27,544 nt of DNA from Stramenopiles sp. TOSAG23-6 (taxonomy: Eukaryota > Sar): NCBI GenBank assembly GCA_900128565.1, contig LT635966.1, forward strand, positions 3,027 to 30,570. The letters run 5' to 3'. Positions 6,979-15,526 of the stretch are shown here, one piece after another; position 1 is the first letter of the stretch; every line of letters begins with the position of its first letter. The notes beneath the pieces are model-generated. The model ran no database searches. It was not told the DNA's origin and saw only the letters and a list, made by a program, of their open reading frames with translations. The translations under genes and the position numbers were made by a program.

Positions 6979-9954
6979 TTATGACAACAACACTCCTGCA
7001 TTACGAATATAAATCTGAAGTAGATTTTGTTGGTCTACTGCGAGACTCTTTTGGATTAGATTACCAACTGTTCCAGGACAAGTTTTACTAAATTCAGCCA
7101 TTTTTTGGGCTAAATAAGATTTCAAATCTTTTGGAATATCACTAAATGGAATACTTTTATCACTGCCTGCAAATGACAGTTTTGAAAACCCAGCAGATGA
7201 CATATATTCAATTTCTTCTGCTCCAACTACATCTTCCCCAATATCACCAGATCCTGTTTCTCCTTCCAATACCTGAATTAAAGCAGAAAGAATAGGACCC
7301 CATAAGGCGCTTTGTGGACCATTTGGAGAAATTTCGGGAGTTGAGCATAGAAGTGCCGTCATACCAATTGCACAACAGCGTCTATGATTCGGATTTGTTA
7401 GCTTTACAACATTTGATACCCAAACTTGATTTACGAGCATTGTGAACATACCTGCTCGCAAACCTTCTATGATCCCAATAGTCTTTGACGCACCGTATTT
7501 GCCAAAAAAAGTTCCATAAAATGGAAGCAATACATAGGGGAATTTAATACTTTTCTTCTTTGCAGCAAGCTTCATCATCAGTAATCGATTTATCTCTGGA
7601 AGAAAATTCGCAAACGATGCCGGATTCATTTCAGATACGAAAGAAGTAATCAATGAGAGAGCGTGAACTTCCGTCGCTTTAGAAGCTAATAATTTTTGAA
7701 ATACTCCAAGAATACCAGAAACAATTGCTTGATCATTGCCAATACTACTTGAACCGCGTTTCATATATGCCTGTAATAATGCGACTAATGCCGGAACATT
7801 TCCACGTCGTTCCCATTGTGAGGGGTGGATTAATTTTGGTAGCAGAGCTGCAAATGGAGGAGTTATTCCAGCAGGGTTAGCACTGAGTAATTGTGCCATT
7901 ATTTGAAATACGTAAGGTGTAAATTCTACAACATCTGTCTTCAAAATAAATTCAAATGGAGGGAAAAGTGCAGCTTGAAAAGCGTCTGCTGATTTTGGTT
8001 TGGCTTTACAAGTATTTTTAACGAGAACAGCTAATGTTTCAAACATGTAATGGTTGAATTTTGGATGTCCAGGATTTGCACAAACCTTTTGTACAATTGC
8101 AGTAATTTTTGAAAGAACAGTTTCGATATAGGGTGCAACATCAGTACCACCTACACTAATTACTCGCATAATGCAACGCATCACATAATCATTCTCTAAA
8201 GGTTTACCAGATATCATAGATTGCTCTAATATTCCAAATAATGACACAAGAAGTTGTTGTAAGAAAGGTTGAAGTGCAACACGTCCAAATCGTAAAGTTG
8301 GTCTTTGTCCTTCCACTCGATCCTTTTGAACAAGAAATCGTTCAATACAGTTTGCTGCGTACGTGTGAACAACGTAATGGCGAGAACCTAAAAATTTAAG
8401 AATCATAGGAAATAATGATGAATAGTGAGCTTTTGTCATTTGCGTACGAAATGTTGTTGTGAATTTAAGAGCATCTGCTTTCAGTACAGGCGAAGCATTA
8501 ATATCTCCAGATTGAATCTCTGGAATTACATAAGAAGTAAAGAACGACATTACACCTTCATGTTTAATACCGTCATTTAATCGGGTTACGCCATGTTGTC
8601 TTGTAAATGCTCTTATAGACAAAGCCATAAATAAGTTCATCGCAGAATCCTTTGCTTTCCAATTAGCAGTGTTTGAAGTATACTGTTGCAATAAATCACT
8701 TATTGAAGCCATACAAAGAGGTGTCACACTTGTTTCAAAAAGACGACATAATGCTCTTACTAAATCACATGCAGCTCGTCTTCGTGTATCTGTATCAGAT
8801 CCTTCGATATCAGTGCGAATGTATGCAACAGGATTATCTTCTAATAGCTCTTCATCAACTTCACGAAGAGCAACATTAGGAACAATTATAGTTTTAATGA
8901 TACTTTCTAATGCACCTGGACCAGAAAACACAGACGAATGAGCCTGTTTGACAACTACTGCAGATAAAAAGTTCATTGAAGCAGTTACTAACTTATCGTA
9001 CTTTGGTTGTGCCCCTGAGGCAGTCAGTAATTTCCATACACTCCCAGCAAACTTTTGGAAAAATGGTTGAAATTCCTCCTCATATTTTCCAGCATAAAGA
9101 TTTACATTTTTTAATATTGCTTTTTTCAATTTAAGAGTTATATCTGCTTCATATTCTTCACCTGCATCTTCCAATAAAGGATTTGAATACTCAAGAAAAT
9201 GATGAAAACCTTCGAACCATTCTTTCGCATTATCTTCGAAATATTCAGGAAGATCAAGCCAACAAAGGCTATAGAAAATTCGTGTCACTGTTCGCAATGC
9301 TTGAAAGACACACTCCAAAGCCGCTTTATTCGCAGCATGTTGGGCTGCCATTTTACGTAACATTCTAAACATCTGTAACAAAGGCTCGGCAAATTGTTTT
9401 AAAGCAATACTCAAAGGGTATCGATTTTCATCTGTATTTGGAACATTGCGGAAACGTTTGCAAATAGCGTTTGCAGTTTCGAGAACTGCGTTGATGACGT
9501 TGAAATCTTGAGTATTAAACTTTGAAACTAACTCAGGCAATAGAGAATTCCATTTATCAGGGAAATCTGTCTTTGATATTATTGTGATAGATGCACTCAA
9601 CTGTCGTTGAATAATTTGAGGAACATGGCACATAAGGTTCACTAAAATTGTCTTTATGACATTCCTGTCGGCATCAACTATGGGACTATTCTCTTTCTCC
9701 GAGTCCTCATCAGGTGCCCATCGTTTTGAAATTGTATTTTTGAAAAGAACAGCAGCACTCTGGCGAAGAGATTTACTTTTTACATCAGCTCCATTTGTCA
9801 CTTCAACCATTTTCAATACAAGCACTGGGAAACCTGCGTGGTGTGACACGCTATTCAAGTAGCTCTCAGCAGCATCACGTGTTGCTTTATCTGTGGATAA
9901 AGTATGAAGGAGCTTGTCCGATAAATGATCCATATGTTGTTTATTAATCTCCAT
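6979..9954 (-). CDS. CSE1: Exportin-2 (CSE1/CAS), importin-alpha re-exporter
   Basis: The ATG at 9954 (MEINKQHMDHL) gives 991 aa; the codon at 9999 is GTG, so the longer frame is not a likely start. Length agrees with the family (about 960-970 aa). The N-terminal HEAT region with the importin-beta N domain is present (SLRQSAAVLFKNTISKRW), followed by the family hallmark at about residues 380-412 (YIRTDIEGSDTDTRRRAACD). Further conserved blocks are VLKADALKF, KFNHYMFETLAVL, SQWERRGNVPALVALLQAY and, at the end, KTCPGTVGNLIQKSL. In known systems CSE1 with RanGTP returns importin-alpha from nucleus to cytoplasm. The ORF is uninterrupted with no intron. It shares a 323-bp head-to-head spacer with the coiled-coil gene; 157 bp separate its 3' end from the Sel1 gene. 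Confidence 0.95.
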   Translation of the reverse strand: MEINKQHMDHLSDKLLHTLSTDKATRDAAESYLNSVSHHAGFPVLVLKMVEVTNGADVKSKSLRQSAAVLFKNTISKRWAPDEDSEKENSPIVDADRNVIKTILVNLMCHVPQIIQRQLSASITIISKTDFPDKWNSLLPELVSKFNTQDFNVINAVLETANAICKRFRNVPNTDENRYPLSIALKQFAEPLLQMFRMLRKMAAQHAANKAALECVFQALRTVTRIFYSLCWLDLPEYFEDNAKEWFEGFHHFLEYSNPLLEDAGEEYEADITLKLKKAILKNVNLYAGKYEEEFQPFFQKFAGSVWKLLTASGAQPKYDKLVTASMNFLSAVVVKQAHSSVFSGPGALESIIKTIIVPNVALREVDEELLEDNPVAYIRTDIEGSDTDTRRRAACDLVRALCRLFETSVTPLCMASISDLLQQYTSNTANWKAKDSAMNLFMALSIRAFTRQHGVTRLNDGIKHEGVMSFFTSYVIPEIQSGDINASPVLKADALKFTTTFRTQMTKAHYSSLFPMILKFLGSRHYVVHTYAANCIERFLVQKDRVEGQRPTLRFGRVALQPFLQQLLVSLFGILEQSMISGKPLENDYVMRCIMRVISVGGTDVAPYIETVLSKITAIVQKVCANPGHPKFNHYMFETLAVLVKNTCKAKPKSADAFQAALFPPFEFILKTDVVEFTPYVFQIMAQLLSANPAGITPPFAALLPKLIHPSQWERRGNVPALVALLQAYMKRGSSSIGNDQAIVSGILGVFQKLLASKATEVHALSLITSFVSEMNPASFANFLPEINRLLMMKLAAKKKSIKFPYVLLPFYGTFFGKYGASKTIGIIEGLRAGMFTMLVNQVWVSNVVKLTNPNHRRCCAIGMTALLCSTPEISPNGPQSALWGPILSALIQVLEGETGSGDIGEDVVGAEEIEYMSSAGFSKLSFAGSDKSIPFSDIPKDLKSYLAQKMAEFSKTCPGTVGNLIQKSLAVDQQNLLQIYIRNAGVLLS

Positions 9955-10064
9955 TGCAACGACAAATAATGTGTGTAACACAACTGAATTACTTTTCACG
10001 CTCGATTCGTGCTGCTTTGATCACTGACACTTGGCTATTGAATATTTTGAAAAGGTAGGCGAGA

Positions 10065-10079
10065 GTGTCGTGTCGAGAT
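10065..10079 (-). promoter_or_regulatory. 15-bp shared promoter motif, copy 1
   Basis: On the minus strand this reads ATCTCGACACGACAC, identical to 13158-13172 on the plus strand. Both copies sit in divergent spacers, 111 and 116 bp upstream of the minus-strand gene's ATG. Probably a transcription-factor site; the factor is unknown. Confidence 0.45.
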
Positions 10080-10135
10080 GATGACCTTTGCTTTGGCTTT
10101 GACACGCGGAAGAATTTTGAGAGAATAAGCGATTC

Positions 10136-10164
10136 TTGACTAGGGTTAGGGTTAGGGTAGTCAA
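10136..10164. promoter_or_regulatory. Telomere-like repeat in a 7-bp inverted repeat
   Basis: TTGACTA (10136-10142) and its reverse complement TAGTCAA (10158-10164) flank a 15-bp core GGGTTAGGGTTAGGG. The core is two and a half TTAGGG units. It lies 114 bp upstream of the 10278 gene's ATG and 182 bp upstream of CSE1. TTAGGG-binding factors act at promoters in yeasts; a similar role here is inference. Confidence 0.7.
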
Positions 10165-10277
10165 ATTCGTCAAATTCATTGCTCGCTCTCCTCCTTCACT
10201 TCCTTCACTTCGAACTCTTTAACAACATTGTTTTTTGGAAATCAAAAAGAACATCACAAAGGAATAAAATTTAACAA

Positions 10278-11147
10278 ATGGTTGTAGAAAATGATATGTA
10301 TAGTATCAGATGGGATATGCTTCAATCGTCACTTGATAAAAGAAATGATGTGTTGCTTGAGGAAAAAAAAAATATAGAGAAAACAAAGGAATCCTTACTT
10401 ATTTTAGGAAGGGAGCTAAAAAAGGCTCAACTCTCTTTAGAAAGAGAGAAATTTAAGGTTTCTGCGTCAGAAACTACATTGAAATGGCGACAATCATATA
10501 CAAATGGTCAATTTACTGATACTTGTGTTGCACTTAAAAATATGCGTGCGCGTAGAATACATATTTTGGAACGCAAAGTTATAGCTGCTACAATTAGAAA
10601 AGAAATTATGGAACGTCAGCATGCGTCTGCCTCAGTTAACTTTGCACGTCATTTTGAATTGCATGAATCGTCAAAAGTAAACTTTAATAGAATATTTGAG
10701 AAATGTAAAGGATCTGATGAAAATGATGACTTTATTCTCGAAAATAATGGATTATTTGAAATTCCCACACTTCCTACAGTAACGCTAATTATGACTACAG
10801 GTGATTTTTCGTCACACTCACAAGTCAAAATACACTGTGCAGAAGTCCACAGTTGGGTGAGTACATTGATTCTTGGTGCATCTGTGAGCAATGAAAGTGA
10901 TCAGATGAATTCTAGTTTTGATGCGCTCTCAAGGTTAGAAGTTGTTGATGCACTGAACGCTCCGTTAAGAGTGAGTGAATTATCTCTTATGAGTGACGTC
11001 AGAAATACCGAAAATGAATATCCTCAGCTTTTCATTGACGTCATCCACGTAGGTGGTTATGATAAAGTCTATGATCTGAATGAAGAAGGGAAATTAAAAA
11101 AGTTTTTGAACGAACCGGGAGCATTTCGTAGAGAAACATCTAACTAA
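10278..11147 (+). CDS. Hypothetical coiled-coil protein
   Basis: A complete 289-aa ORF from the ATG at 10278. Residues about 13-120 are a charged heptad-like coiled coil (KRNDVLLEEKKNIEKTKES, GRELKKAQLSLEREKFKVS, RRIHILERKVIAATIRKE). A C-terminal region with beta-strand-like hydrophobic patches follows (FEIPTLPTVTLIMTTGDF, VKIHCAEVHSWVSTLILGA, YPQLFIDVIHVGGYDKVYDL). Coiled coil plus a compact C-terminal domain is seen in structural proteins such as kinetochore or autophagy-complex subunits, but I see no signature that decides this and name no family. It is divergent from CSE1 and ends only 26 bp from the Hsp70-like gene's stop codon. Confidence 0.65.
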   Translation: MVVENDMYSIRWDMLQSSLDKRNDVLLEEKKNIEKTKESLLILGRELKKAQLSLEREKFKVSASETTLKWRQSYTNGQFTDTCVALKNMRARRIHILERKVIAATIRKEIMERQHASASVNFARHFELHESSKVNFNRIFEKCKGSDENDDFILENNGLFEIPTLPTVTLIMTTGDFSSHSQVKIHCAEVHSWVSTLILGASVSNESDQMNSSFDALSRLEVVDALNAPLRVSELSLMSDVRNTENEYPQLFIDVIHVGGYDKVYDLNEEGKLKKFLNEPGAFRRETSN

Positions 11148-11173
11148 AATTTGTTTATTATAATATAGTACAT

Positions 11174-13042
11174 TTACAACTCAAATTGTTTCTGGAGTTT
11201 TGTTTGATTAATAGTGATTTTTACAAAAAGATATAAAAAAAAAATTAAAAATGCAAAGACACATAGCTTATAAAAACTTTGATCATTTTCCTTCTGAAGT
11301 TTTTCAGGATCTCCAGATGTTGCTGTGACTTTAATACATCCTGAAGCATTGACTGTGAATTCGACATTTACAGCTACAGCTCCTGCTTTTCCACGACTTG
11401 ATTTTGAAATAGGAAAATCAAATTGTGTTATATAGTTACATTGAGAAAGAGGAACACCTTGACCATCTACTATATGTTTTGAATGAATACATTCACCCTT
11501 TTCATATACATTTACCGACACACCTGCTTGATTATCTTCTGCAGTATAAAATATATGATGTGCAGTACATGGAATATGTGAATTTTTTGGAATGATTGGA
11601 ATAAAACTTCCACAATCTGATCCAACTCCTAATGCTTGTGGTATCACATCAAACATCAATACATCATTAAGTACAGACTTGCTTTGACCAGAAAGAATTG
11701 CTGCCTTAATTGCAGCTCCTTCTGCGACAACTTCATCTACATTAATGGCTGTGCAAAGCTCTTTACTATTGAATAACTTAGACAGTTCTGTGCGAACTTT
11801 CAGCATTTGTGTGGAACCACCGACAAGGACAACCTCTTGAACATCTGACGGTTTAAGTGATGCAGCATCAAGGCATTTTTGTGTCTCCGATAAGCATCGT
11901 GAAATTAAGGGAGCACACACACGATCCATGTCTGACCGACTAAATCGCACACTATAAAAGTTTTTATTATTTGTTGTATTATTTGAATTTGGTACAGAAT
12001 TATCGCATATATTGTTACCTTCTTCCCATTTTATGTCAACTTCATTGCAATTTATCTCTGATAATTTACACTTGGCTAATTCACAAGCACGTAAAAGAGA
12101 ATGCAAGTCAGAATTTGAGTAATCACCCTTACGCTGTGTAGATTTTGAAAATTTACTTTTTTTCAATTTACTTTTTGAAGTTTTACTTTTAAAACTGCCT
12201 TTTGAATCATGAAGCATCCTAATAACTTCTTGTGCAATGAGTAAATCAAAATCAACTCCGCCTAAATGGGTATCACCAGAAGTTGCAAGAACTGTGAATT
12301 TACCATTATCTATATGTAATGCTGCTACATCGAAGGTTCCACCCCCCAAGTCAAATACAACTATATTCTTCCTACCAGCAACAAATAATCCATATGCGAC
12401 AGCAGCTGCAGTGGGTTCACTAAATAATTCAATTTCAGTAAACCCAGCTCGCAATGCAGCACTACGTGTTGCTAAACGCTGTGAATAATTGAAATATGCT
12501 GGAACAGTGACGACGGCACTACGGACTTTTTGACCTAAAAAAGTCTCTGCTTTTTCTCTCAAATGAGCTAGTATCTTTCCAGAAACTTCTTCTGGAAGAA
12601 ATTCATGTTTTCTACCATTGTGATCAATTTCGATACATAGNTCACTCACTTGGTCAGTGTCACCATAACGCTTCGTACGGGGTTTGATAGAAAACGGCAG
12701 AGTTTCTAGTTGTAACTGAACCTCAGAGTCATCAAAGTGTCGACCGATAAAACGTTTAACATTATACATACCACACATAGGATTCTTTTCTATTAAAGCT
12801 TTTGCATCTAAACCAAATATTGGTGAAGAAATCTCGTGGTCTGGTGAGAATGCCAATATTGATGGCATTGTGCTTTTATCAGTTTCTATATCTCCAATAA
12901 TCTTGACTTGTTTTTCATGAGCCAACCAAACTGCAACACAAGAGTTTGTCGTTCCCAAGTCAATTCCTACAGCAATATTTACATTATCCGTAAATCGGCG
13001 CGCTGCCCAAATATCGCGATGTTCCGATGCCTTAGCTGCCAT
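11174..13042 (-). CDS. Hsp70-like ATPase with C-terminal membrane anchor
   Basis: A 622-aa ORF from the ATG at 13042; one residue (134) is undetermined because of the N at 12641. The nucleotide-binding domain is well conserved: VGIDLGTTNSCVAVW (25-39), VTVPAYFNYSQR, FSEPTAAAVAYG, VVFDLGGGTFDVAAL and VVLVGGSTQ. A Ser/Lys-rich insert (KSKTSKSKLKKSKFSKS) sits in the C-lobe. The linker is VLMFDVIPQALGVG instead of the usual DVTPLSLG. A short beta-type substrate domain ends at GCIKVTATSGDPEKLQ. In place of the helical lid there is a hydrophobic segment (about 593-607, LCVFAFLIFFLYLFV) and a 15-residue tail. This predicts a tail-anchored, cytosol-facing Hsp70 on an organelle membrane. No N-terminal signal peptide is seen. 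Canonical Hsp70s are about 640 aa with a lid and EEVD-type end. Confidence 0.85.
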   Translation of the reverse strand: MAAKASEHRDIWAARRFTDNVNIAVGIDLGTTNSCVAVWLAHEKQVKIIGDIETDKSTMPSILAFSPDHEISSPIFGLDAKALIEKNPMCGMYNVKRFIGRHFDDSEVQLQLETLPFSIKPRTKRYGDTDQVSXLCIEIDHNGRKHEFLPEEVSGKILAHLREKAETFLGQKVRSAVVTVPAYFNYSQRLATRSAALRAGFTEIELFSEPTAAAVAYGLFVAGRKNIVVFDLGGGTFDVAALHIDNGKFTVLATSGDTHLGGVDFDLLIAQEVIRMLHDSKGSFKSKTSKSKLKKSKFSKSTQRKGDYSNSDLHSLLRACELAKCKLSEINCNEVDIKWEEGNNICDNSVPNSNNTTNNKNFYSVRFSRSDMDRVCAPLISRCLSETQKCLDAASLKPSDVQEVVLVGGSTQMLKVRTELSKLFNSKELCTAINVDEVVAEGAAIKAAILSGQSKSVLNDVLMFDVIPQALGVGSDCGSFIPIIPKNSHIPCTAHHIFYTAEDNQAGVSVNVYEKGECIHSKHIVDGQGVPLSQCNYITQFDFPISKSSRGKAGAVAVNVEFTVNASGCIKVTATSGDPEKLQKENDQSFYKLCVFAFLIFFLYLFVKITINQTKLQKQFEL

Positions 13043-13157
13043 TAGTTGATATAGCTGTAAGACAGAAATTCTATATTATCACTTGTTGAACACTTAAAAA
13101 ATTAGGAATAGAAGTGGACGAAATTGCTGTGTTGACAACGCGTTGACAACTTCGCGA

Positions 13158-13172
13158 ATCTCGACACGACAC
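13158..13172 (+). promoter_or_regulatory. 15-bp shared promoter motif, copy 2
   Basis: ATCTCGACACGACAC, identical to the reverse strand of 10065-10079. It lies in the 259-bp spacer between the Hsp70-like gene and the helicase, 130 bp upstream of the helicase ATG. Just before it, at 13133-13152, GTTGACAAC occurs twice with a 2-bp gap, an 11-bp period that places both copies on one face of the helix. Confidence 0.45.
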
Positions 13173-13301
13173 GAAATCTCATCAATTTGGTCGTTACCGG
13201 GTATCGTGGGTGCGTTTTCTTTTCAGTTCAGATCACACACGTGACATGCGCAAAACATGTGTTTCGCTTACGAAGAAGATTTGTAGAAAATTAACTTCAT
13301 C

Positions 13302-15491
13302 ATGTTTCTTAAAAGTACTCCCCAATCCATATGGAGCACGGCATTGCGTCGATGCATTAATCCGGTAGTAGCTGAATCTCATGTGCGTGCTTTGAGCACT
13401 GCTATGAACAATCTAGAAGCTTTTGAGGCTAGTTTATCACGTGATTTACTCAGCGAAGTTGACCATGGTAGAACTAAAGAACCGAAGACAGTTTTATCTG
13501 ATTGGCGTGAGCAAGCTGCAAAGGGCAATGCAATTCAGTTAGATGGGTTAACATCGTCACCTGTATCTAATTTTTCTCTTGCTGGTAATCTTTCAAAACA
13601 ACTCAAAGCTGCTGGTATCGAAGAACTATTCCCTGTTCAAGCACAGTCGTTTGAAATGCTTACTGCTGGTCGTGACGTTGTTGGTAAATCTCCTACAGGT
13701 TCGGGTAAAACACTTGCATTTGCACTACCTGCAGTTGACATGCTTTTACGGGATCCAGATAATACTCGTGGTCGTGCACCTCGTGTTCTTGTTGTTGCTC
13801 CTACCAGAGAGCTTGCACGCCAAGTCGAGAAAGAATTTGTCAGAATTGGCGGTCGTTTTGTATCGACTCTTTCTGTATATGGAGGTACATCATATGATAC
13901 ACAGATCAATGCATTTAGAAATGGTGTAGATGTTGTTGTAGCAACACCTGGGAGATTAATTGATCATATTAATCGTGGTACAGTAGACCTGAGTGATATT
14001 AATGTAGTAGTTTTAGACGAATCTGACGAAATGCTCAAAATGGGTTTCAAGGATGATGTTGAGAAAATTATGAATGTACTTCCTCCTCCTCGTAAAATCG
14101 ATGTTAATGGCAATGTTGATGTGAATGAGCATGGTAGACAAATGATGTTATGGTCTGCGACAGTTCCAAGTTGGGTGAAACATGTTGCTAAACGATATAT
14201 GGAAACTCCTGTAACATTAGACCTTGTTGGTCAAGGTAGTAGTCATCGTATTCCTCAGACTGTGCAACATATGGCGTATACATCTACTAATGATAACAAG
14301 ATTAATTTTCTTAACCGGATCATTAAAAATCATACTAGTCCACATGGAAGAGTTTTAGTTTTTTCAAACACAAAAATGGAATGTAATGAATTGGCTTTAA
14401 GTCCTGAAATGGCATCAAGAGTAAAGCCACTTCATGGAGATTTAAGTCAAAATATACGTGAACGTACATTAAAAGATTTTCGTGATGGACGGACTAAAGT
14501 TGTTGTTGCCACTGATGTAGCTGCAAGAGGTATTGATGTACCTGATGTTGAATTAGTTGTTCACTTTTCAATGCCAGGTCAAGGTGGGGATGAAACATTT
14601 GTTCATCGTACAGGTCGAACAGGGCGAATGGGGAAAGATGGTACCAATGTAATGCTTATCAATGCCAGCGAAATCACAGAGGCTAACCGTATGGGTAAAG
14701 AGTTAGACATTGATATAAAATTCCCGCGTATTCCAAATGAAAATGAAGGGAATGAAGTAACTATGTTAAATCATGGATTGCGAAAACTTATCAATAGTAA
14801 AGCTGCTAAAATGCCTTCATCTATATCTGACGATGTATACAATTCTGCTGATAAACTTATTGAAAATTGTGGAAATGAACGTGAAGCGTTAGCTGTAGCA
14901 CTTTCTGAAATTGCAGGTATCAACCAAGAATCATTTTCTATCTTAAATGGACGAAAAAACTTCAATACAATTCAACTTTCTTCAAAGTCTCAATCTTTCG
15001 ATAATCAAAGAAGAGTTCAACGATTTATGGATTCCTATATGCAACACCAGGAAAAAATTGGTAGTATAAAGTTACTTCAGGACAAGTCAGGTGCTGTAAT
15101 GGACGTGGATCCTATTGTAGCTGCTCGCCTCCTTAGTGAAGATTCTGAATTGTTTTCAGAAATCAATGAACTTCCAAAACTTTTGGAAGAACCAACATAC
15201 AATAATAACCGTGGAGGCAATCGTGGCGGATATGGCCAAAATCGTGGTGGAAACCGTGGTGGTGGTTATGGTGGAAACCGTGGTGGTGGTTATGGTAGAA
15301 ACCGTGGTGGTGGTTATGGTGGAAACCGTGGTGGTGGTTATGGTGGAAACCGTGGTGGTGGTAATGGTGGAAACCGTGGTGGTGGTTATGGTGGAAACCG
15401 TGGTGGTGGTTATGGTGGACGTAATCGCGGTAATGGTGGACGTAATCGCGGTGGTCATCGGGGTAACCAAGGGAATCTTTTCCGGTGGTAA
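13302..15491 (+). CDS. DEAD-box RNA helicase with RGG tail, probably mitochondrial
   Basis: A 729-aa ORF. The N-terminus is basic and free of acids for about 24 residues (STALRRCINPVV), resembling a mitochondrial presequence. The helicase core is complete: Q-motif region ending FPVQAQSF, motif I SPTGSGKT (about 130-137), Ia APTRELARQ, Ib TPGRLIDH, motif II DESD (239-242), motif III SAT (285-287), motif IV VFSNT, motif V ATDVAARGIDV and motif VI HRTGRTGRMGK (about 435). After a helical C-terminal extension comes a Gly/Arg/Asn tail with seven 8-residue units NRGGGYGG. ATP-dependent RNA remodelling is expected. The fold and tail resemble the DDX21/plant mitochondrial PMH group; organelle assignment is inference. 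Motif II has Ser where most have Ala. Confidence 0.92.
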   Translation: MFLKSTPQSIWSTALRRCINPVVAESHVRALSTAMNNLEAFEASLSRDLLSEVDHGRTKEPKTVLSDWREQAAKGNAIQLDGLTSSPVSNFSLAGNLSKQLKAAGIEELFPVQAQSFEMLTAGRDVVGKSPTGSGKTLAFALPAVDMLLRDPDNTRGRAPRVLVVAPTRELARQVEKEFVRIGGRFVSTLSVYGGTSYDTQINAFRNGVDVVVATPGRLIDHINRGTVDLSDINVVVLDESDEMLKMGFKDDVEKIMNVLPPPRKIDVNGNVDVNEHGRQMMLWSATVPSWVKHVAKRYMETPVTLDLVGQGSSHRIPQTVQHMAYTSTNDNKINFLNRIIKNHTSPHGRVLVFSNTKMECNELALSPEMASRVKPLHGDLSQNIRERTLKDFRDGRTKVVVATDVAARGIDVPDVELVVHFSMPGQGGDETFVHRTGRTGRMGKDGTNVMLINASEITEANRMGKELDIDIKFPRIPNENEGNEVTMLNHGLRKLINSKAAKMPSSISDDVYNSADKLIENCGNEREALAVALSEIAGINQESFSILNGRKNFNTIQLSSKSQSFDNQRRVQRFMDSYMQHQEKIGSIKLLQDKSGAVMDVDPIVAARLLSEDSELFSEINELPKLLEEPTYNNNRGGNRGGYGQNRGGNRGGGYGGNRGGGYGRNRGGGYGGNRGGGYGGNRGGGNGGNRGGGYGGNRGGGYGGRNRGNGGRNRGGHRGNQGNLFRW
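15252..15419 (+). repeat. 24-bp coding minisatellite, seven units
   Basis: Seven tandem 24-bp units, each AACCGTGGTGGTGG plus TATGGTGGA, encode NRGGGYGG in the helicase tail. Variants are GR for GG in unit 2 and N for Y in unit 5. DNA identity is high, so the array probably changes length by slippage. Confidence 0.9.
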
Positions 15492-15526
15492 AAAAAACCA
15501 ATGGAAGCTTTTCCGGTGGTAAAAAA
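15477..15526 (+). repeat. Duplicated stop-codon region, 31-bp period
   Basis: CTTTTCCGGTGGTAAAAAA occurs at 15477 and again at 15508. The first copy encodes the last residues LFRW and the TAA of the helicase; the second is in the 3' UTR in another frame, where it would also encode LFRW-stop. Confidence 0.85.

Larger units (their letters stand above)
9955..10277. promoter_or_regulatory. Divergent promoter region, CSE1 and coiled-coil gene
   Basis: This 323-bp head-to-head spacer must hold promoters for both genes. It contains the 15-bp motif shared with the Hsp70/helicase spacer, a TTAGGG-core hairpin, a TTTGACACGCGG string near 10099, the direct repeat TCAAATTCG/TCAAATTCA at 10161-10178, and pyrimidine-rich CTTCACTTC repeats near 10194-10210. 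No coding sequence is seen. Confidence 0.6.

Noticed and set aside
9955-9999. N-terminal extension of CSE1
   Set aside because: The frame begins with GTG; the first ATG at 9954 matches the usual exportin N-terminus.
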